Assembly: GCA_001557505.1 (NCBI GenBank)
Contig: LSAX01000003.1
Span: 1,798,001-1,862,000, forward strand
Direction of reading: 5' to 3'
From: Reticulascus tulasneorum
Taxonomy: Eukaryota; Ascomycota; Sordariomycetes; Glomerellales; Reticulascaceae
Length of the DNA stretch: 64,000 nt
This document shows positions 58,798 through 64,000 of this stretch, one piece after another. How positions within the stretch are numbered: position 1 is the stretch's first letter; each line of letters opens with the position of its first letter. A model generated the notes under the pieces. That model was not told where the DNA came from. It made no database searches and saw nothing but the letters and a program-made list of their open reading frames with translations. The position numbers were made by a program, and so were the translations under genes.

Positions 58798-59427
58798 ATG
58801 GCAACCAGTCTCTGTAGCAGTTGCAGGAATGCGCTGCGTCAAGGCGTCCATGCAATTCGACAGAATCGCGCGCAGAGTTCCGTACGACCTGGATACCAAC
58901 AAGCCATATCAACCACGGCACTACGAAGAAGCATACAGTCTTCAAGGCCGACACCTCTAGACCCTGCGACCCTTCTCTCGAAGCCAACCTGGTCCGTTGC
59001 CTCGCTTCTCCCCACCACAGCTTCCACCACCTCAACAGAAAGTCCCATCACCAAAGAGAAGCTGCACCACCTCCTCCGTCTCTCCGCCCTCCCGCTCCCT
59101 CAATCAGGCGAGGAAGAGGCATCTATGATCGCTACGCTACAATCGCAGCTTCACTTCGTCCGTGACATACAAAGTGTCGACACGACTGGTGTGGAGCCCC
59201 TGCGCTCCATTCGCGACGAGACGATCCCCGGGATACGAGAAGCTACAATTGGGTTGAAGGATCTGGAGGAGGCCTTGGGCAAAGAGGTAAAATTCGGCCA
59301 CAAGAAGAGGCCACGGAGAGTGAAAGGTGAGAGGGTTGATACGATCGGCGCGGAAGACTGGGAGCCGTTGAAAACAGCATCGAGAACCGCTGGGAAGTAC
59401 TTTGTGGTTAAGAGTGGAAAGGAATGA
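58798..59427 (+). CDS. gatC: Mitochondrial Glu-tRNA(Gln) amidotransferase subunit C
   Basis: An intron-free 209-aa frame. The basic, Ser/Arg-rich N-terminus (residues 1-45, RNALRQGVHAIRQNRAQSS) looks like a mitochondrial presequence. The core follows the GatC pattern: TKEKLHHLLRLSALPLP, then EEEASMIATLQSQLHFVRDIQ, and VDTTGVEPLRSIRDET. The last is the belt segment that wraps GatA and GatB. GatCAB amidates misacylated Glu-tRNA(Gln) in organelles. A C-terminal extension of about 60 residues (KKRPRRVKGERVDTIGAEDW) is typical of Pezizomycotina GatC, as far as I can judge. It lies tail to tail with the DUF726 gene, 242 bp apart. Confidence 0.88.
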   Translation: MATSLCSSCRNALRQGVHAIRQNRAQSSVRPGYQQAISTTALRRSIQSSRPTPLDPATLLSKPTWSVASLLPTTASTTSTESPITKEKLHHLLRLSALPLPQSGEEEASMIATLQSQLHFVRDIQSVDTTGVEPLRSIRDETIPGIREATIGLKDLEEALGKEVKFGHKKRPRRVKGERVDTIGAEDWEPLKTASRTAGKYFVVKSGKE

Positions 59428-59669
59428 TACCCGAACGACAATGATACCCCAGTATACAAGAGACCTGAACTGAAGTGAGCAAACCTAAAAGTATGTTTTG
59501 TTGCCTGTCTGAGTAATTGCCCGTTTGTATTATTACACGTTGATATACTAATGATGCTCCCAATGTCGTAGGCTAATGACACAAGCAGTGGAGGCAAATC
59601 ATCCGCACCCATAGTCCTACCTCTCCGCCTTTCAGTCGTCTTTGCTCTAGCTAAGATGCTCCGCGTAGC

Positions 59670-62198
59670 CTAATTCTGGATATTCATCTTGCCCATGCGC
59701 GACTCGAGCTTGGTGTCAGTTTTCACCTTCACCTCGCGCTCCAACTGAGCAGCCTCCTTATCAAGGTCCACCTCTCCATCTTTCTTAGTGTTGTCCATAT
59801 CATACTTCTCGTCCATCAAAGCTAGCGTCTCCTCTTCCTTGGCGATTTGTTGGAAGTCCAAATCCTCCCACTCTATGCTCTTGAGGATGGTACCGACCAT
59901 GTACTGGTATCTCAAATGGCCACTAACCAAGTGGCTCACGTTGTAGTTCTCCACGCCCTCGACACCCTGAATGGCTTGGAGACCGGCAACTCCAAACTGT
60001 AGGTTAGAGGTCCGGTATAGGAAACCGAGAATGTAGTCGTTCTCCGAGTAGACGTTTACAAGTCTGCCGGCAACCACGCTCTTCAATGCCAACCAGACAC
60101 GGCTCTCCGCCGGAGCGGGGGTGCCGATCATGACGACAGACTCGATCAAGCCGAATTGCCGTCGCTCGGCCAGAACCATGAGGCAGGTGTAGATCGCGCG
60201 AGCAGCTAGACTGTAGCCGATGAGGGTCACTGGCCGATCGCCCTGGACTTTTCGGCTGATAGCTTCCGCAAGAACCAGGCCCACCTTCTCTGCGCGTACC
60301 ATGCCGATGCTCCATGGATTGTCAATGATTTTGCTGATCCTGAGCAGGCCGAGCGGCCACATCGCTGCCATGAGACTGGCGAAAACTAGACACACCGTTA
60401 GTTGTAAATGCGTCCGAGTTTGGAGCTCGGGACTTACTTGTGCGCGATATGATTTCTTTCTTGGCAATATTCCAGGCAGTGCTTTTGATGACAGTCTCAA
60501 GCGAGTTGCCCATGTTCAGCAAGTTGGCAACCTCCCATCTCAAAGCATATATCTCGGCCTGATGGCCAAGGCAACGCCATGGGTTGACAATGTCTTCCTT
60601 TTGTGTTAGCCAGCCACTGATGCCGATGACCAATCTGAGTCTTCGATCATGCGGAGGAATTTCTTTTGCATCTCTGTATTCAGTTCGAACTACGCCGTGA
60701 AGCGGGAGGAAAGCGAAGTCAGCGATATCTTTGGCGTATTGATCCATCATTTTGGATGTCTGTCTGGCACCGTAGATGCCGAACAAACTGCCAACGACTA
60801 CACCGCTCTCAGCTAGAGTCCCCAGCAAGCCTGCTGCCATGGTGCTGCCGAGTCCGACGCCACCCATGACTGAGCCGATACCAGCAGCTACAAGCGGCGC
60901 AGCCAGCCCTCCAGTCACGCCGATGAGAGCAGCCCCAGCAGCCCCGGCTAAGCCGACCTTCCATCGGCGGGAGCTTTTGTTCTCAGCGGCCTTCTGCTCG
61001 ATAACGCCGTCGGCGGAAAGCTCCGCGGCAGCTTTTCCCAATCCTCGGGCAACCTGGACCTCTTCCTCTTGAAAGGTTCGTAGAGTGAGATGAAGTGATG
61101 AGGTCAAGTTTAGGAGGAGAATTCGGGTGAATGCCGTGTACTCCTCCAATGAGAGTGCAAGAAGAAGCACAGCATGTAGCAAGAGCTTTCTCTTCTCAAC
61201 TGATAGCGAACAGAGCTCCGTAGCAGTGGGAGGAAATCTTCGGATCAAAATGGGATCCGCATCGGGAGGGGGAGACAAAAGCAGTGGTTCTGATTCGAGT
61301 TAGCGGTGGACACACAATTAGGGGTTGTGATAGCCTCGGTCTATGTTTACTGACCTCCTCCAGTGTTAAGGGCCGGTGAGTCTCCTCTACCACCACGACC
61401 TCTTCCTCGCACTCCTCCTCGCGCTCCACGTGGAGCGCCTCGATCACCAGGACCCCCACGTCCTCCGCGACCACCTCGTCCACCACGGCCCGCAACGTCG
61501 GCAGGCTTGTTCGGGTCCTTGACAGAAAGGTCTCGAACTCGTGCCAAAAGATTGTTCTGCCACTTTTTAAAGAAAGTGATGAACTCCTTCTTCAGCTCTT
61601 GCAGCTGAGGCGTCATTGCCTCATTTTCTTCCTTCTCGAGGATCTCATGAGCCTTGGAGTATGGCTTAGCAGCATTCTGTTGCTTAGAGGCATCGCTGTT
61701 CTGGATCTTGGGTGGTGGTTGCTTGTCCTGCTGGAGGAGTGAGAGCGAAAGCCAGGAGTGCTGTGGGTTCTCGGTTGTCACAGGGGTGACAGGTGGAGTG
61801 TCGAAGATGTTGCTCAGTTGATTCTGCATCTTATCCGTGATGCTGGTAAGCAGTGCCGTAAGTGCGGCCTTCTCCTCTACGGTCAGGAAGCCAGTCAGAT
61901 CTGTCTGCGATCGACGCGGCCCAGCTGGCCGTCTCTGTCGTCCGGGCATGTCGTCTTGATCCTCCCCGTAATGGTCTTCGTCGCCAGAATAGCCAGTGTA
62001 TGAGTCAATAGAATCGTCAAACTCGTTATCTTCGTAGTAGTAATCCTCCTCAGAGTTGTGGATGTGGGAGTTGGACTCTGCGTTGTGAGAATCTGGAGGT
62101 AAGGGCCCTGAGGCAGCTGTCGTGGGTGTGTTGGCAGTTTCCCCCGGCACAGCTGCCCTTGTGGCCGGGGCGGCCGCGGACCCGAGTGCAGCTTCCAT
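59670..62198 (-). CDS. TMCO4/DUF726 membrane hydrolase with RGG box
   Basis: Three exons (62198-61355, 61289-60438 and 60385-59670) total 803 aa. Exon 1 has an acidic N-terminus (EEDYYYEDNEFDDS), the helical DUF726 front (TVEEKAALTALLTSITDKMQ; TPQLQELKKEF) and then an Arg-Gly-rich box (GRGGRGGRGGRGGPGDRG, about residues 245-278). Exon 2 carries glycine-rich membrane segments (VGLAGAAGAALIGVTGG; GLAAPLVAAGIGSVMGGVGL) and VIGISGWLTQKEDIV. Exon 3 carries VTLIGYSLAARAIY with a GxS nucleophile-like Ser, and IGTPAP. The family is an alpha/beta-hydrolase-like membrane protein of unknown substrate (yeast YFL034W/human TMCO4 type). Exon 1 reads through GGTCAGTAA: an in-frame stop lies 6 nt into the intron, so retention would give a short RGG-ended protein. 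Confidence 0.88.
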
Positions 62199-63012
62199 TT
62201 TCCTTTTATGAAAGGAAGGTGAACGGCTAGTGAGTATTACCTGCTGCTATGCGTGAAAGGCAAGCAAAAGAAGGAACGTCTCAGATTTATCTACAAACTA
62301 CGAGGAAGGAATCTTTTGTAGCGATTAGGAAGTTCGCGGCCCCAGACTCACTGACGTCAACTCACCAAACGTCACGCTAAGCAACGTCACTGACACTTTG
62401 GTTAGTTGCATTGGAAAGGGACCTTGTCATTGATTGTGGAGGGGCGCTTGGCTGCTTCACTGGCCGGTTCCACCGAAGCGGGAGAGGCGCGTGCCCTAGC
62501 GGCTAGGTTACTCCCCCTAACGGGAAGTTTCCCAACTGGCCCCCAATCGGGTGCCCAGTCTCCTTGTTGGCTGGCTGTCAGTGAACCTGCATGCCTTAGT
62601 AGCCCCCCCCGTGTTTGCGCCTTTGTTTGCATGCTAGCTATGTTTCCTCAGAGGGCCTTTTTTGTCTTAATATGACCGAGTTTCAGAAAACTGTGATGAT
62701 CCGCTGCTTAGAAATTATAGTGAAAGAGTTGGGAAGTAGATCACAAGTTTGCCAATGAAACTTGAGGCAGATGCAGTCTCAAGAAGCTTTCATGCCAGTG
62801 TCTTAGCATCGGCTTTCTCATCTACTTATACTATCTATAAATTGAACAGAATCTACAGGATTTCAGAGCTTTACTAAAACTATCATCTCTTGGGGCTTGG
62901 GCATTAAATGCGTTGTCTCGAAGCCATTCCGCGGCTAATGAGGAGAAGAGCAACCGTTGTCAAGTTCTCTGATACGTGCTAGACCAGCATTCTCTCGTAG
63001 TGCAAACTAATA
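62199..63012. other. Intergenic, DUF726 promoter and polymerase 3' flank
   Basis: 814 bp. Two TGACGT-like cores (ACTGACGTCAAC near 62351, a perfect CRE-type TGACGTCA, and AACGTCACTGAC near 62383) lie about 150-190 bp upstream of the DUF726 start. The rest has no recognisable content. Confidence 0.5.
62353..62360. promoter_or_regulatory. CRE-like palindrome TGACGTCA
   Basis: A perfect 8-bp bZIP (CRE) consensus about 155 bp upstream of the DUF726 start, followed by further CGTCAC cores. It suggests bZIP control, which is inference. Confidence 0.5.
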
Positions 63013-64000
63013 CTAGTCTCCCAACAGATGATACCTTGCATGAGCAGATAGGGCAAAGCTTGGAATAGAATGTCCACACTTGGGGCACCTTTCCGTGTTG
63101 TAAGCTTCTTCCCACGAGACCTCCCCATCCATTTCATCCACAAGCGGCTCCTCAGACATGCCATCACTTGTTTCGTCGTCGTTGAGAGCAGTGTCAATCT
63201 TCCATTGCCGGAGCACATCGTCCTGCCGCTTGAACATGATTGAAATATCCCTGCCAACCCCTGGTCCGGCTTCGCTTGCGCTGATAGCCATATTTGCGAC
63301 GCAGATGTTGATCAGTTGAAGGTTCCATTGATGGTCTTTCTCCGGCTGAAGTTTTCTCAACATGGGCAACAAGGCCTCGGTGGTCAGCCTCTCGGCAATC
63401 ACTTCAGGTGCCTCTCTCAAGCCAAAGATGAAGCCTGGGAGAGGCTGGGACCGGGAAATGCGGGCAAAGCTTGGGTTAGAAGCATCGGTTCTTAGCGGCC
63501 ACGAACGGATCGAGAGTCGAAGTGTTTTCGGGTGGGCGATCCATCTCCGAGCACCGGTGTCCTCTGCATTCTCGTCATCAGTTAGCAAGTCTATTCGCAT
63601 TCTTCTCACTAGAGATGACGTGAGCTTTATTAGTTGATCTTGAATCTGCGTCAGCGTTTCAAGTCCCTTGTACGTATCTTCGATGCTGATCTGAGACGGA
63701 ACATCGCTGGCTTCTTTGACTTCGGTGCTGTCAACACCATGAAGGAGATTCCAAACTTTGTCTCCGATCCCCTTTTCAGAGCCAGGGCCTCCAAGCAACT
63801 TCTCAAGCGACTCGGGCGATATGTTGGGATGGACACGGACTTCGTGTGCAGTCAAAGCAGAGTCCAGGGTGTGGCTGTTTGCTTCTTCCTGCTTAGAGAG
63901 AAGCCAGTTATCCAGGAGGTGAGTAGTTTTGAATCCAATACCAGGGATCTCTCGTAATTTGTGGGAGTCCATGAAATCCAGGACAATCTTGTCATTGAGA
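63013..64000 (-). CDS. Y-family DNA polymerase, iota type, C-terminal part
   Basis: The frame ends at 63013 and stays open to the window edge, so the 5' part (palm/fingers with catalytic carboxylates) lies outside. The visible 329 residues start LNDKIVLDFMDSHKLREIPGIGFKT, where IPGIG is the helix-hairpin-helix signature of Pol iota-like enzymes (Pol eta has LGGKLG here). After it come the little-finger domain (RRWIAHPKTLRLSIRSWP, PLPGFIFGLRE) and a C-terminal zinc finger CPKCGHSIPSFALSAHARYH. Its C-x2-C-x11-H-x3-H spacing fits a UBZ ubiquitin-binding finger. Such polymerases do translesion synthesis at stalled forks, recruited by ubiquitinated PCNA. The iota/eta assignment is moderately sure. 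The N-terminus is needed to settle it. Confidence 0.82.
   Translation of the reverse strand, partial: LNDKIVLDFMDSHKLREIPGIGFKTTHLLDNWLLSKQEEANSHTLDSALTAHEVRVHPNISPESLEKLLGGPGSEKGIGDKVWNLLHGVDSTEVKEASDVPSQISIEDTYKGLETLTQIQDQLIKLTSSLVRRMRIDLLTDDENAEDTGARRWIAHPKTLRLSIRSWPLRTDASNPSFARISRSQPLPGFIFGLREAPEVIAERLTTEALLPMLRKLQPEKDHQWNLQLINICVANMAISASEAGPGVGRDISIMFKRQDDVLRQWKIDTALNDDETSDGMSEEPLVDEMDGEVSWEEAYNTERCPKCGHSIPSFALSAHARYHLLGD

Overview
The window looks like nuclear DNA of a filamentous ascomycete (Pezizomycotina, probably Sordariomycetes; the species cannot be fixed from sequence alone). Genes carry short introns of about 49-110 nt with GTRNGT donors, CTRAC/CTGAY branch points and YAG acceptors. 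The gene set includes urease accessory UreG, an Ime2-type kinase, secreted GH55 and mutarotase enzymes, a pisatin-demethylase-like P450 and a fungal N-terminal/ubiquitin-like protein. Intergenic DNA is rich in TACCTACC, TACGTA and microsatellite tracts. No RNA genes, viral genes, intact transposons or CRISPR-like arrays were recognised.

Layout. 0-13 kb is accessory: an unknown acidic protein, a small secreted protein, and a 6-kb, seven-exon gene for a secreted GH55-like beta-1,3-glucanase with a large N-terminal extension, a cysteine-repeat array, acidic tracts and an 11-copy DQDKEGG-type repeat. Its 3' end appears eroded. A small unknown protein and a Nit-type amidase follow. 13.1-29.8 kb is a 16.7-kb stretch with no gene I can support, holding microsatellites and a duplicated 12-bp palindrome. 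29.8-36.5 kb is a second accessory group: secreted aldose 1-epimerase, an extended SDR reductase, a fungal N-terminal/ubiquitin-like protein and a cytochrome P450, the last two tail to tail with a 27-bp gap. 38.3-40.7 kb is an Ime2-type kinase with a very long gene-poor upstream region that ends in a frameshifted pseudogene near 46.5-47.2 kb.

From 48.3 kb to the end is compact housekeeping DNA: nicotinamide riboside kinase, Pth2, Utp7, Tsr1, UreG, Sec17/alpha-SNAP, mitochondrial GatC, a TMCO4/DUF726 membrane hydrolase and the 3' part of a Y-family DNA polymerase (iota type with a ubiquitin-binding zinc finger). Utp7 and Tsr1, both small-subunit ribosome assembly factors, share a 365-bp divergent promoter carrying an inverted pair of AAATTT elements.

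The gene models were spliced by hand. Joined exon lengths close in frame for every multi-exon gene. The strongest candidates for something new are the GH55 fusion protein with its decaying tail and promoter repeats, and the large gene-free interval.
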